Shown here piece by piece: positions 1 to 11,964 of a stretch of DNA of 64,000 nucleotides. The DNA is from Paulinella micropora (taxonomy: Eukaryota; Cercozoa; Imbricatea; Euglyphida; Paulinellidae). Within the stretch, counting starts at the first letter, position 1; every line of letters starts with the position of its first letter. The stretch is taken from positions 52,501 to 116,500 of the forward strand of contig WBZZ01001447.1 in the NCBI GenBank assembly GCA_019918135.1. The letters run 5' to 3'. The notes under the pieces were generated by a model. That model made no database searches and was not told where the DNA came from. It saw nothing but the letters and a program-made list of their open reading frames with translations. The position numbers and the translations under genes are program-made.

Positions 1-185
1 AGTTAGTTTTGTGACGTGGCAGCTTCTGTGTGACGTGGCAGATTCTCCCGCTGTTAATGCAGTTCTCAGGCTTACTTATACTAGTTATTAAAGTGCGTTT
101 CCTTACTGCGAGACAGTCTTGCTAGAGTAGCCCGGAGTGATCCTGAAAGGGATAGGTAAAGGTTCCCGATGGCGAGTCTTTCAAA
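1..185 (+). repeat. 5' LTR of copia A (right part only)
   Basis: This stretch matches 36273-36457 with about ten differences. It stops just before a primer-binding-type sequence, so it is the R/U5 part of the 5' LTR. The left part lies before the window; from the 3' copy the full LTR is about 340 bp. Confidence 0.8.
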
Positions 186-201
186 GGTTATGAGCCTTGG
201 A
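186..201 (+). other. Primer-binding site of copia A
   Basis: GGTTATGAGCCTTGGA follows the LTR end directly. The same sequence follows the copia B 5' LTR at 5313, and a near copy follows the presumed copia C LTR at about 38684. This shared position and sequence support a tRNA primer-binding site common to the three families. Confidence 0.6.
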
Positions 202-364
202 ACCGAGAAGACTATGGGTTTAAAGCGAGAGTACATCCCGCAGTTGGATGGTACCACTCGGAACTATTCCGACTTCCGTTACAAGATATAGAACTATGCC
301 AAGGGCATCAGTGCCTGGCATGGGGAGTGCGTAGCGCTGGCGTTTCAAGACCCAGCTAAAGTTA

Positions 365-1768
365 ATGTTAAATATCCCTACGACTCATGATCCTGCGAAA
401 GCAATAAAAGTAGAGGAAAGCGAATTGCCAGAAGAGCCAGAATCAGAGGACACCCCTAACTCCGAGACAGACGATGAAGGAAGCCAGTCAGACAGCGGTA
501 AACAGAGACACAAAAGGAAGAAAGATGACAGCAAGACAACCGCAGAAGACAAACCGAAAGATTGGGCAAGGATGACAGAAAAACAGAATAAGCAGTGGAA
601 AGATAAGAGAGCTAAGAGACTGAAGCGAGAGAAAAGAAAACAGTCCAAACGAGCTCACATATTGAGAGTAAGAGGCATACAGGAGGAGAAGAAGCATTAT
701 GAACGCATGCGAACTTTACAACTCATTCAGGCTGTATGTTGCCTTTTCTCACCCTGTTGTTGTTCGATATCTGCGCACTAAAACAGTGAAAGGACCGATA
801 GAACTAATAGAGGCAGTTAGGGCAAAGTTCGGTTCAATCTCCGGGGTCAGCAAAAATATCAAAGCACAAATTTTCGAGAATATGTACCCCAAACCCGGAC
901 AGAATGTGGATGCATGGTTAAATGACTACATCGCCCTGAAAGGAGAGGTTGAGAGTCACAGAACACACCCATTTGATGAGGATGACCTCATAAGAAGCCT
1001 GCTTGCTAAGCTCGCAAGACACCCCGCATATAGAGAGTTTCAAAGCACTTCACTACAACCTACCACCTAACTCAAGACCCGAATTTGACGACTTAGTCGA
1101 TAGTGCGAGAGACACATGGGCATTGTGGAGAAAGGACAAGTGGAAGGAAGAAGAGAAGAGAGAGAGCGAACCAGAGCACGAGGCAGCTGAAGAAGGAGAC
1201 AAACCTCATGCTAGATGATCAGGAATATGAAGGGGATGGGGGTAAGGGCAAGTACAGAAAGCTTAAGAAGAAGGAGGAATGGTGGCTGAAAGTTACGTGT
1301 TTCGCGTGTGACAAGAAAGGTCATACGAAGAAGTATTGCCCGGATACTAAGGCTAAGAAACAAAACCAAGAGAGAGATGATAAACTCAAGCAAGAGAAGG
1401 GTAAGAGAAAGGGAAAGACACACAACAAGAAGAACAAGCCTAAGAAGGATATAGCTCTACTGAGAGAGGAGGAAGAAGAAGAAAAAGAAGAGTCAGTCGA
1501 AGACGCATTACTCATTATTATGGGGGGAAGTGAGTCAGGAGAAAATGACGACGAAGAGGAGCCTGAAACATCAGGGAGAGGAAATGCCGAGGCTGGGGAA
1601 CCCCAGTCTGTGCCAGGTGTTCAACAAAGTGGGGCCCAAGGGAGAACGTCGAGTTGGGGGAACCCCAGACTGAGCCAGGTGTTCGTTCCCCACAGGCAGA
1701 ACGTAAGAGAGTTAGGAGTCCTAACCCCAGTTTTGCCCCTCTACCCTCACAAAACAAAACTATACTAA
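365..1768 (+). pseudogene. Copia A gag region with CCHC zinc knuckle
   Basis: Highly charged reading frames here include a gag core of the UBN2 kind (around 780-1060, ending near the helix with DDLIRSLLAKL). A classical C-x2-C-x4-H-x4-C knuckle, CFACDKKGHTKKYC, lies around 1298-1340. Lysine- and glutamate-rich linkers follow. The protein would package element RNA. The region is broken and lies on more than one frame. Assignment rests on the knuckle and on position between the primer site and the protease. Confidence 0.7.
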
Positions 1769-1872
1769 AACCTCAGGCCACAAACATACCAAAGCACCCC
1801 CAAAGCATCAAGCGTCCCCTCCACTCAGTCTAGCTAGCTATAGCCGAGAGAGGCCCCGTTCTCTGAAGTGTC

Positions 1873-4800
1873 ATGGGAAAAACAAAAGGAATACCCCTTG
1901 TCAGATTTCGCTTGAACATGATAAGAAAGGGCCTAATGCCGTGCAAGCTTCGCGTATGGTTTTCGGGGAATACTGCGGATATCACGCTAAAAATCAGGAC
2001 CCAGAGTACCCTTTACTTGATCTATCTGTCAGCCATAACCTCCGACCCCCCAAATCACCTTATTATCCAGACGAGAGAGGTTTAATAGCTGATGCGAAAG
2101 CGAGAGGGTTAGTGATACCACACAATCTCATTACCACTTTCACTGAACAATCTCCACAGAGGGTAAGAGAGAGGGAGAAGAATAAGGCGAGAGGGGAAGT
2201 GAAGGGGAGTCAGGTCCAGGGAACAGCACCGCAAACACCCACATCCACCACCTCGACACCTCACACCACACCACAAGCACGCACATGCGACACGCCAAGA
2301 CAGAGTGAGGGTGGTGATGAGGAAAAAGATGAAGAAGAGATAGATGAGTATGATCCTGACAATGATTCCCGATGTTCAGATGAAATAAGACATGATGATG
2401 CCATGGCAGCATGTATGGATGATTCTGACATTGACACGGAATATCTGCAATTCACGCGAAAAGGGAATGTTCGGAAATACATACAGAAGCATAAGAAGGA
2501 GACTCATGATGTGAGTGGGAGTCCGGCAGATGCCGGACTGCCCAGTGTTGTTGCAGGGACCGGGGAGTCCAAGAGGGAACGGCGGGGAGGCACGGCTACA
2601 ACCTCAACACCACAACCAGGTCCAACACCACAAGCTCAGCCACACACCAACACACCACCCATCATTACTTACGTTCAAAGACATAGCACAGCTCGCTCAA
2701 CAACTCACCACAACATGCATCAGAGAAAGCAATGGTGAGGTGAAGAGAGTGAGTGAGGGGAAGTTAGTGCTAGACGAGTTCTTGACAGACGTGGTAAGAG
2801 CGATAGAGGGAGTGTATATTGCACACGCAGTTAGCACGACATTATCCCCACCAACACAAACCCAAGACACCCACACCACTCAGCCACCAACACCATCAAA
2901 ACACAAAGACAGCAGACAGAACTATGCATTAGTGTTAGATGGGGAAGGTGGGCGAGATAGGAAAAACACGATAGTTCAGGACAGTGGGTCTTCTAGGGAC
3001 ATAGCCTGCAATCCCGAAATATTACATGACATCAAGTCAGTACCCCCTATTAAGCTAGTAACAGGTAACGGAGAGTGCGAGATAGGGCAGGAGGGGACAG
3101 CAAGGGTAACACGCATCAACGGACACGGTAAACCGGTTACGGTGTCAAGGCCTATGCTACTTGACACTAGGTTACCCGTGAATATTGCGTCGACCGGCAG
3201 GATGGATCACATCCATCATCGGTCTGTCGTTCATCAGAATGGACAGTTACTTATTCTAAAACACCCCGTAAGGATTGAGAAGAGAGACGTGCTAGTAAGA
3301 GGCAGACTCATGTCAACCCTCCTTTACAGGTGGGATGACGAGTTTGACACTCCATTAGACATCAACGACCGTTACGAGCCTCCACACAAGCAAAGTAGAG
3401 AGGTATTGGGGTGAAAGGGGAGGGACACCCCAAGAGAGAGAGAGACGAATGTAAACAGTCAGAAGGCAAAACGGGCGAGGTAACGCTGTATGCGTCTTAT
3501 CCCCGCAAGCCAAGCTCAGTCAGGAAGGTAGATATAGAATTGTTCCACTATGCTTGTGGACATTATAGCGTTAAGAAGATGAGAGCTCTGGCGAATGAAT
3601 TAGGCATAAAGCTAGTAGGAGACGAGAAGAAAGTAGAGTACTGTGAAGCCTGCATGATAGGTAAGGCGAAGCAGTTGCCTAGGTTTAAGGTCAATAGGAT
3701 AGAGAGAGCTAGTAAGCCAAGTGTAGTACTGCACATAGACACCGGGACGTGGTCAGCATGTTCAATACACGGGAAGAGACATAAATTTTCGGTTACGGAT
3801 GATTACTCGTTGCTTATTAAAGATTATTATCTTTCTCATAAGAACGAATTTATTGCAGGCGGTAGCATTTTACGAGAGACAGACAGGAAATAGAGTTAGA
3901 GAAATAAGGTGTGATCAGGAGTTTGACATCCCGAAAGAAGTGATTGAGTGGTGGAAGCCGAGGCAGTTTATATGGAAGACCTCAGCAACTGGGGACAAGG
4001 ATGGAAACCCCATAGCTGAGAAAATGATATAACGGCAGGAGCCGCAAGGGCTATGCGGTATCAGGCCCATCTGCATATTTCATTTTGGGCAGAAATGGAG
4101 CATTCTGCCACCACCCTCCACAACATCTTGCCCGCCACTCATGGGCCAAGAAAGGGGATTTCCCCATATGAGCAGCTTTTAGGCAGAAAACCTTTCCTAA
4201 CCCACCTCAGACCAATAGGATGCATGGGAGTTATGTACACAGGTAAAGGTAGAAAAGGTCAGTTTAGAGGAAAGAAGGTCATGCTTGTAGGGTATGACTT
4301 GTTTAGGGAGTTATACAGAGTGTGGGACGGTAGGAAGGTGATAGCAGGAGTTAGAAAGGTGCGGTTTAATCCGTACATGATAGGTAAGGAAGCACACCCA
4401 GATAGGACAGTAGAGTGGAATGAGGATGTAGCTGAGGGGGAGAGTGAGAGTAAGGATGTCGATGTCGAACAGACACACACCACACCCTCCACCACCACAG
4501 CCACCACCACCCACACACAAAAGGACACGACACAGACTCATGACGATGACGACTCATATGACCATGTCGATGATGTTAGTCAGACAGTCAACAAGAGCAG
4601 GGGAGTATGGAGGGGACACAGGGGAAGACAGCTTAGATCACAATCACACACCAATACAAGATAGCTTCTCTACACAGGACATCGACACAACTGCACCCCA
4701 GCCCACCGACACAACCCCACAGACAACCAACACAGGACTAGGACACGCACACGCACTCACAGATGCATCTGATCCACAGACACAACATGAGAGAAGAGCA

Positions 4801-4914
4801 TATGAAGAGAGTGAGCAGCCTAGTAAAGGAAGAACATGGGAACAAAGTGACAAGATCACAGAAGCTAACATAGTTCACGAAGGAAAGAGAGCAAGACGAC
4901 AAGCACAACAACCA
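1873..4914 (+). pseudogene. Copia A pol, first half: protease and integrase
   Basis: A threonine/proline-rich linker leads to an aspartic protease motif, DSGSS, around 2980. A GAG-pre-integrase zinc region with paired His and Cys (about 3540-3680, ending CEACMIGKAKQLPRF) precedes the integrase core near 3735-4030. The typical copia post-integrase segment (YEQLLGRKP through GYDLFRELYRVWDG) is at about 4050-4340. An acidic, His/Thr-repeat-rich linker runs to the copia B junction. The region is broken with several breaks; the domain order identifies it as Ty1/copia. Confidence 0.8.
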
Positions 4915-4919
4915 CAATC

Positions 4920-5312
4920 AGTAAGCAATAATATTTACTAAATATATTGTTACCTTTTATGGTCAATTTCACGACATAACATTTATATTTGACCGGATCA
5001 TATTCCTTACCATTTTCATATTTCGTATCATAATTATTATTCGTTACGTTGATATTACCGTTATTCACAATTAGTTGCCAGTTAGTATAGATTGGCCCAT
5101 ACTGAATCATCACTTGAATTTCTGACCACAAGATCAGTATATAAATTTGTGGTATTTATTTCACTATAAATTTATGGTAAATTAGATTGAGTTTCAGTCA
5201 TTGGTTTCTAACCATTGATTAAATTCATTATTGTTCCTTCAACCTTTGATCAAAGTGCCTCAGCGCAAACGATTAAAGTATCCGGAGACTAATGTCTACT
5301 AGTGTACTTACT
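4920..5312 (+). repeat. 5' LTR of copia B
   Basis: This 393-bp repeat is essentially identical to 33334-33726, with one substitution noticed near 5004. It begins AGTAAG and ends CTTACT, and is followed by the primer-binding-type sequence GGTTATGAGCC. A TATA-like stretch lies around 5138-5150. Confidence 0.93.
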
Positions 5313-5328
5313 GGTTATGAGCCTTGGA
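5313..5328 (+). other. Primer-binding site of copia B
   Basis: GGTTATGAGCCTTGGA abuts the LTR end and is identical to the site of copia A at 186-201. Confidence 0.6.
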
Positions 5329-6596
5329 TGCGCCCCGTTACCAACTCAAGCTACCGAAATTCCCGAAAAGACCCATCGATGAATTTGACCTTTGGAAATT
5401 CCAATTTTTCGCTTTTTTATTGGGCGTGGACGCACGCTACATACTACTTCTGGAGACCAAGAATCGCCCTACTCGGTACAAGAGATTGCTACAATCTACG
5501 CAAGTACCAGAACTACTGGACTAAGACCCACCCACCCCGCCCCTAACAACATTACTGGATCTGGACTGTCAGCACGACAGCAAGACACCTCGACAGCAAG
5601 ACAGTCGAGAAGGAGGAGCGATGACGACGAAGACGATGAAGCATACGGATCGAGACGTGGCGACTCATCATCGAGCAGCTCGTCATCACTGACCAGCTCG
5701 TCCTCAAGCAGCCCATCCTCGACCAACCCGTCCTCAGGTAGCGAAGCACCCGCCCTCTTGCCTACTATCAACGTACCAACTGACCTGGATACACTTTTCA
5801 GCCAAGCAGACTACATCAAAGCACATATCCATGTCCGCTGCTTCCTTGTGGAAGCATGCCAAGAGTCGACAGCTCTACTGACCGTCCAACGAGCAGGAAC
5901 CAACCCAGCGGTGATCTGGACAGCGATCTGCGAGCGATTCGGCAGCAAAGGATCGGTTTCCATCGCTCGCCTACTAATGCAGCTGTTCCAGACAAAGCTG
6001 AAGTCAAGCAATGGCCTACCAACATGGATGGAGCTCTTGACCCAACGCTTCGAGCGCCTACAGTCAAGAGGAGTGCCTCTACCTTATGAATTCAGAGTCG
6101 TATTCTTGCTCTTTAAACTTAAGGAGTGTGCCTCTCTATCTATGGGGGATGTAGGGGGAACTATGTATTGGTCTCGTGCTGATGCTGACAAACCACGTTA
6201 TAATGAGATATGTTCACTCATCTTACAAGCATACCATGCTAACCAACTCTCTGCTGCCTCATCTAGGTCCTCGACAGCCCTGTTCACTTCGGCCACACCC
6301 GTTGCTATCAACAAAGACATCCGATGTCTCAACTGCAACCGACGAGGACACATTGCGGCCCAGTGTCGATCCACCTGCATGAAACGAGTCTGCGAGGGCC
6401 GACCGAAACACTCTGGGGCCGAATGCCCAGTCCGCAGACGACCCACGCAGCCAAACTCGAACACACGTCGCGGTGGTCGAGGGGGAGGACCGAATCAACG
6501 AGGACGTGGAGGCCAACCTAAACAGACCAACACAAGACGGATTCAACGATCGAGCGGACAAGCCAACGCGACAACCGAAGTGGAAGCCACGGACGA
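5324..6596 (+). pseudogene. Copia B gag region
   Basis: The start of the region encodes a gag-like N terminus (LPKFPKRPIDEFDLWKFQFF). A serine-rich linker, a helical capsid-type region with FGSKGSVSIARLLMQLFQTK around 5940-6000, and a zinc knuckle region with CLNCNRRGHIAAQC around 6331-6372 follow. The tail is Gly/Arg/Gln-rich, as in nucleocapsids. The TSD and TIR of the PLV interrupt the element at 6592-6597, and the open frame on this side runs a short way into the TIR. The part appears to contain at least one break of its own. Confidence 0.8.
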
Positions 6597-7014
6597 AGTA
6601 GATGATACAGAAAATCTCGTCAAGAATTTAATCAATTCTTGACCTCGTTTTCTGTGTTTGAGCATTCCTGTTCATTTCCCGCAAATCAATACTAAGCAAC
6701 AAAACAGCAAAATAAAAAAGCAAAATTTTTGATAAATACAAGAAAGCAAAATAAATAAATTCGTTTTCCTGTATTTCAAAAAACAAGACGAAAAAAATTG
6801 ATACCCACAAAAGAGCAGTAAAAAAAAATGAGACCCATAAAAAAGCAGTAAAAAATCCAACAAGTAGATGATACACATTTTCTCGGCGAGAATTTTTTCA
6901 AAATCCCCGCCTTCAAAATGTGTGTGGCACCCCCTCCTATGGATTTCCGATACAATAAATACAAAGAAACAAAAACAACCAAATAGCCTTATATAGCACA
7001 CTACAAGAAAACAT
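6597..7014. repeat. Left terminal inverted repeat of the PLV
   Basis: Matches the reverse complement of 26655-27073 almost perfectly. The outer tip can fold: CAGAAAA (6608-6614) pairs with TTTTCTG (6648-6654), and TCAAGAATT (6620-6628) pairs with AATTCTTGA (6634-6642). The core GTAGATGATACA recurs inside the repeat near 6861. Confidence 0.95.
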
Positions 7015-7065
7015 ATGACATATTTTTATTTATCATTTAAAGAATTATAAGTGTCATAATATAGA

Positions 7066-7446
7066 ATGAGTGAGAGAACAATCAGAAAAGTTTCAAAAGG
7101 AGGAATATGTATTCAAAAAAATGAAATCGTTATAAGGTGGAGAGAAAATGGAGAACAAAAAAGAAAAATAATTTACATTGGAAAAAAGAGGTCAAAGGAA
7201 GAAGCAGAAAAGCAAGCAAGGGAGTTTTATGAAAAGGAAGTATTAGCAAAATATGAAGAAGATAATAATAATACCAATTATGAACAATTGACTAAACAAA
7301 AGAAAAACATTAACAGAAAAGAAAGAAGCAAACAAACATATACTTGTGTATGTGGTAAAACTATAAAAATATATATAGCAAATACGAACACGAAAAAAGC
7401 CAATCACATAGAGACTTCTTTGCGGAGAAAGAAGAGATTATGTTAG
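7066..7446 (+). CDS. PLV protein with AP2/Arm-like N terminus and CxCG zinc-knuckle-like tail
   Basis: The 126-residue product starts with two or three predicted strands and a helix (CIQKNEIVIRWRENGE, then IGKKRSKEEAEKQAREFY). This pattern resembles the small AP2/integrase-Arm DNA-binding fold. A charged linker follows. The tail has CVCGKTIKIYIANTNTKKAN followed by H, resembling the CECG...H tail of the GIY-YIG gene in the mini-PLV. The N-terminal half has a recognisable relative next to the right TIR of the mini-PLV (49463-49650). A TATA-like box sits a few bases before the ATG. Function is unproven; DNA binding is inference. Confidence 0.6.
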   Translation: MSERTIRKVSKGGICIQKNEIVIRWRENGEQKRKIIYIGKKRSKEEAEKQAREFYEKEVLAKYEEDNNNTNYEQLTKQKKNINRKERSKQTYTCVCGKTIKIYIANTNTKKANHIETSLRRKKRLC

Positions 7447-7562
7447 GTGGTCGTAAAGTAATTCGTATAACATATAGAAACGATGACATAGAAAGATATT
7501 ACGAAAATAAAAAACAAATAATTAATTTTATTTTAAACAAATATTATTTATATCTATATAAA

Positions 7563-7841
7563 ATGACAACGACGAGAGTTGTGGGTGTTTCATTTGATGG
7601 GAGACAAGATAATATTTCTTATCTCCGAAAAAATAGTGAAAAAGTTTTTATTCAGCACGAGCCAGAAAACAAATTTGATAAAAATGCGATAAAGGTTGAA
7701 ACAGAAAGCGGAAAGCAACTCGGATATATCAGCAAGCACTTAGCAGAAACTCTAAAGATTAAAGGAAGGAAACAAGTATATTATTCAATCTATGGAGGAG
7801 GGGCAGGAAAACATTATGGAATTGAAATTACTATCCCTTGA
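7563..7841 (+). CDS. PLV HIRAN-domain protein
   Basis: I chose the ATG at 7563 (92 residues); the frame is open further upstream, but the domain begins here and TATATAAA immediately precedes this ATG. VVGVSFDGRQDNISYLRK, then EPENKFDKNAIKVETESG and LGYISKHLA, follow the HIRAN consensus almost end to end. HIRAN domains (for example in HLTF) bind single-stranded 3' DNA ends at stalled forks. Its position just before the polymerase region suggests a part in replication or repair of viral DNA. Standalone HIRAN proteins occur in phages and large DNA viruses. Confidence 0.8.
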   Translation: MTTTRVVGVSFDGRQDNISYLRKNSEKVFIQHEPENKFDKNAIKVETESGKQLGYISKHLAETLKIKGRKQVYYSIYGGGAGKHYGIEITIP

Positions 7842-7893
7842 TAATTAATTTTATATATTAAAGATTATTTTTTTTTATTATATATACACAAAG

Positions 7894-8115
7894 ATGGGTA
7901 GAAAACCGATATATAAAACACCAGAAGAGAAGAAGGAAGCCTTACGGAGAAAGGCGAGGGAATTTATACAAAAAGACCCAGAAAGACACAGACAGAAGTC
8001 AATGGAGTATTACAACCAAAACAAAGCAATAATAGCAGAACGGAGAAAGAAAAAAAGAGATGAAGTAAAGCAAGCATTACTTAAGTTGAAAAGAATGGAG
8101 GAGGCATTAAAATGA
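7894..8115 (+). CDS. PLV small basic helical protein
   Basis: This 73-residue, Lys/Arg/Glu-rich product (for example REFIQKDPERHRQKSMEYYN) has the same short motif style (EYY-N-N-K-x-I-A-x-R) as the repeats in the C-terminal half of the GIY-YIG nuclease at 23605-24207. TATATATAC stands about 6 bases before the ATG. It could be a DNA-binding accessory protein or a relic of an endonuclease tail. Function unknown. Confidence 0.55.
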   Translation: MGRKPIYKTPEEKKEALRRKAREFIQKDPERHRQKSMEYYNQNKAIIAERRKKKRDEVKQALLKLKRMEEALK

Positions 8116-8211
8116 ATTTCCATTTAAATATAAGAAATTATTATATATATTTATAACAGATAATTTATTATTATTTTTTATAATTTTTATATCTGTATTG
8201 ATATAAAAAGT

Positions 8212-11143
8212 ATGCCACCACCTTTACCACCCAGACCGACGAAGGAAAATGTAGAACTAGCGAAGGTAAGGGCAAACTTAAGGGAAACTAAGACACAAGA
8301 AGCGAAGAAGCGTGAGGTAAAACTTGTTGAACTAAGACCAATAAAAAACAGAGGTATAAATGGATATACATACCCCTTCAAAGACCTTGACATTAACTTC
8401 TATGATATGGATGCGATTGAAATATCAATTATGAGAGCAGTTAAGGATGCTAAAAATAGAGGTTTGACAAACGAAGCAAGTCTTCATGTTAAGTTTGGGT
8501 ATATAACAGATGACGATGATAGTAAGTTTTACAAGTGGAAAACTTTTAACTCAGTTAAGTTAAAAGACATAAATGAGTTGTTTCGTGATATATATTTATA
8601 TAACGAACAAAATCTTGAAGCCAGTGCGAATGGATATGAAAGAATTATTCAACATATAACTATTCAAATTATCCAAGAAGACGGAGGCGGGTGTAATGAT
8701 ACAGGAAGTGATAAAAAACATAAAACACCCGAAGGGATACATATTAATCCAAGAAGCAAAGATAATAATTGTTTCTTTCATGTTGTTAAAAACATACTAA
8801 ATTTACCAATGAAAGGTAAATCAAAACTCAATAAAAAAGTATGTAATGATATTAGGCAAGAATTCAAACTTGAACATAATTCATATATACCACTTTCAAT
8901 AGGATATGAAATCTTAAAAAATATTGTTTTGAAGGTAAGTATTTTGAATTGACCGATGCAACAAGCAAACAGACATTCAAAAATTTTGAAGACCCTTTAA
9001 TAACCGCAGATGTGCTTTGTTATCTACTCAAAGGACATTATATAAGTTTCATAAAAAGAAACAAAAACAAGTGTCCAGATTGTTTCACCGAATATTATAA
9101 TAAGCACACTTGTAATAATAAAAGGGTTTCATATGTGAGGGCTAAACTCAGAAAGAAAGAAAATCAAGTGAGGTCTTTATTGACTACTTTTGAAGATGCT
9201 AAGTATAATAATCAAGATGAAGTATTTCATTATGACTTAGAGACTTTTACAAATGAATACGAATTACACACACCATACATAGCAGGCTATACCATTTCGG
9301 ATATCGGCTTTAAATATGTAGCAGGTGATGAATGTATTCCTAAATTACTTGATATAATTTTCAAATATGCGGAGGAGTTAGCAGAAAGAAAACCGAAAGC
9401 AAAATTATATGTTAATGCTTTTAACGGAAGTAAGTTTGACCATTACTCATTACAGAAAGAATTTATCAAAAGAAGAATAAAAAATTCAACTCTTATGAAC
9501 AATGGTGCTATTATCTCATTAGAATATAAAAATATAAAATTCTGGGATTTATGTAAGCACACTGAGGGAAGTCTAAAAAAGAATCTTGAAACACTGGGAT
9601 GCAATTTGTTAAAAGGCGACTTTGACCATGACAAGGCGAAACGATGGGAAGAGATGGATGATGAAACGAAAAAGGAATGTCTAACATACTTAGAAAAAGA
9701 TGTTATGGGACTGAAGGAACTACACGACAAACTAAACAATCAAATATATGAAGAACATAAAACTAATTTAACCGCTTATATATCTACTTCGTCTCTAACT
9801 TGGAATTTATGGAAAAAGAAGATAGATGGTAAATATGTTATTCAACTACCGAATTTAAAACAAGAAAAAGATTTTAGAAGGGCTGTATATGGTGCTAGAA
9901 CTTATCCAAGCAAAAGGCGATTTATTTCGGAGCAATATCAAAAATACATAAATGGTGAAATCGGTTTTGATGAGGTTGTAGATTATCTTATTGATGCCGA
10001 TGTTGTAAGTCTTTATCCAACGGCGATGCTTGAACTATTTATGACTGGTGAAATAAAGGAATGTGAAGGTGAAATGAAAGGCAAACTTGGGATATATAAT
10101 GTTGATTACATATCTCCAAAAAATCTATTACACCCGCGGGTTCCATATAGAGATAGCAAAGGTTGTTTAAAGTGGGAGTTAAGAGATATGAAAGACCAAT
10201 GGCTAACTTCAATAGATATTGAAGATATGGTTGAACTTGGCTACCAAGTCAAAATCATTCGGGGATATTACACTGAAGAAGCCGAACCTGTATTTAAAGA
10301 ATATATTTCTGACTTATTCAAGAAAAAAATTCAAAGAAAGGCACACCGCAGTATTTATTAGCAAAGTTATTTATGAATGCTTTATACGGAAAGACAATTC
10401 AAAGACCGATAAACTCAGTGAGTAAATATATTTCTAAAAATCACGAATACTGGAAATTCTGGGCTAAACATGTGATAACCGATATTGAAAAGTTTGAAGA
10501 GGCTAATGGTGAATTATGCTTAATCAGTGGTATTCCAAGAGATGAGCAAGAAAAAGAAGAAAAAATTACAAAACCAACTCATTACGGAGCATTCATATTA
10601 GCATACAGCAGACGAATTATGTATAAGTATATGACTGAAGCCAATCCAAACAACGACCCCGACAGAGATTATTATTATACAGATACAGACAGCATTCAAA
10701 GTCATGTAAGAAACATTGAACGGATAAAGAGATTTAGAGATAAAACAATCGGCGGAATGGATGATGACCTTGGAACAGATTGTAAAATAATAAGAGGAAT
10801 ATGGGCAGCACCAAAATTATATATGTTGGAGTATGTAAAGAAAGGGGAAGAAAAAGGTAAAACTCATTTCCACTTTAGAGGAAAAGGTTTAGATTTGAAA
10901 AAGTTAAATTCAACCGCTTATGAATTAATGGATAAGGACGAAAGTTTAACTAATACCAGAGACTTTATAATGAAGAAAATACATACTAGCAGAAACAGCA
11001 AACAACAACATATTGAACACTTTAGCATACACCACCAAAAGAATGTAGTAAAAGTAGTTAATAAAACAAGATGCTGCGGGCGTGAGTTTATCAACGAAAA
11101 TGATAGTATCCCTTTCGGCTTCGTGTCCTCTCTTAAAAAATAA
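8212..11143 (+). pseudogene. PLV family B DNA polymerase region (protein-primed type)
   Basis: The N-terminal part has a DNNCFFHVV motif as in OTU-like segments in front of some PLV/Polinton polymerases. The 3'-5' exonuclease motifs follow: DLET near 9233, NAFNGSKFDHY near 9415, and YLEKDVMGLKEL near 9690. Polymerase motifs A (DADVVSLYPT, near 9993), B (NALYGKTIQRPIN, near 10376) and C (YTDTDS, near 10678) are all present and in order. The product would copy the linear viral genome, probably from a protein primer. The region is broken, with about two breaks. Motif order makes the family secure; the protein-primed subtype is inferred from the element type. Confidence 0.85.
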
Positions 11144-11197
11144 AATATCAAATAATTAATTTTTTTCATAAAATTTTTTACCACTCTATATAGACCA

Positions 11198-11485
11198 ATG
11201 ACCACCCTCACCAGACTATCTGAAAAATTTGGACGACTTTCAATTGAGAAGAATAAGGAATTCTTTTCAGCAAGAGATGTCCAACAGATGATTGATGAAG
11301 AAATTAAGGCGATTGAAAAAAGTAGAGAAGGAAAACCAAAGGATACTTTTCCATTTGGCAAATACAAAGGAAAAAAAATTCAAGATGTTGCTACCATTGA
11401 CAAACCATATCTTGAATGGGTTATGAAACAGCCTTGGTTTGATAAATTTACAGACATTAAAAGTGAAGTAAAAAAATATTTATAA
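11198..11485 (+). CDS. PLV protein with ExoX C-terminal-like domain
   Basis: The 95-residue product has a helical N-terminal half. The second half, with FPFGKYKGKKIQDVA, DKPYLEWVMKQPWF and a short helix, matches the small domain found at the C terminus of exodeoxyribonuclease X and in DUF3820-type proteins. That module is thought to bind DNA. It lies directly after the polymerase on the same strand, which fits a role in replication or recombination. No nuclease core is present. Confidence 0.7.
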   Translation: MTTLTRLSEKFGRLSIEKNKEFFSARDVQQMIDEEIKAIEKSREGKPKDTFPFGKYKGKKIQDVATIDKPYLEWVMKQPWFDKFTDIKSEVKKYL

Positions 11486-11512
11486 TAAAAAATAATATTA
11501 ATAATATATATC

Positions 11513-11929
11513 ATGTCAGACCTAAACACCAAACAGGACTACTTGAATGAAATTGAAAAATGGAACCTTGATGGTAATGTCAAAAAGCCAACAATTAAAT
11601 GGACTAAACCCGACATTGTTTCTTTCTATGAGCAATACAAGCCGAGAGACTCCAACGTAGTTGAAGATGCAACCTTTGGTCAGCATGATAATGTTAAAGT
11701 CGTTATACCGCTTGAAGCAACATTATCAAAAATGATGGAGGAAGAGAGCACTCCATTTAAGGCGACTGATTTGAAAGAGACTGGTATCACTGAAATAAAG
11801 GCTAATGTAGGTGAAGAAATAGCAAATGTTTCATGTACAGAAGAAGGATGTGTATTAAGGAAAGCGAGCGATGTTATTCGTGTTGTAAAAGGTAATGTTA
11901 AAAAAATAATACCAAAAAAAGTAAAGTAA
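11513..11929 (+). CDS. PLV hypothetical protein, 138 residues
   Basis: I do not recognise a family. The N terminus (KQDYLNEIEKWNLDG through KPDIVSFYEQY) looks like a helical SAP-style unit. The C terminus is basic and has two Cys (VSCTEEGCVLRKASDV). ATATATATC precedes the ATG directly. It is the last + strand gene before the convergent virion block; only about 35 bp separate its end from the gene on the other strand. Confidence 0.6.
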   Translation: MSDLNTKQDYLNEIEKWNLDGNVKKPTIKWTKPDIVSFYEQYKPRDSNVVEDATFGQHDNVKVVIPLEATLSKMMEEESTPFKATDLKETGITEIKANVGEEIANVSCTEEGCVLRKASDVIRVVKGNVKKIIPKKVK

Positions 11930-11964
11930 AGTAAGTCAAATCACTAATTCTTTTTTTTTTTTCT

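Noticed and set aside
4865-5131. Minus-strand open frame present in both copia B LTRs
   Set aside because: It is repeated only because the LTR is; no recognisable domain, and it lies across the promoter region of the LTR.
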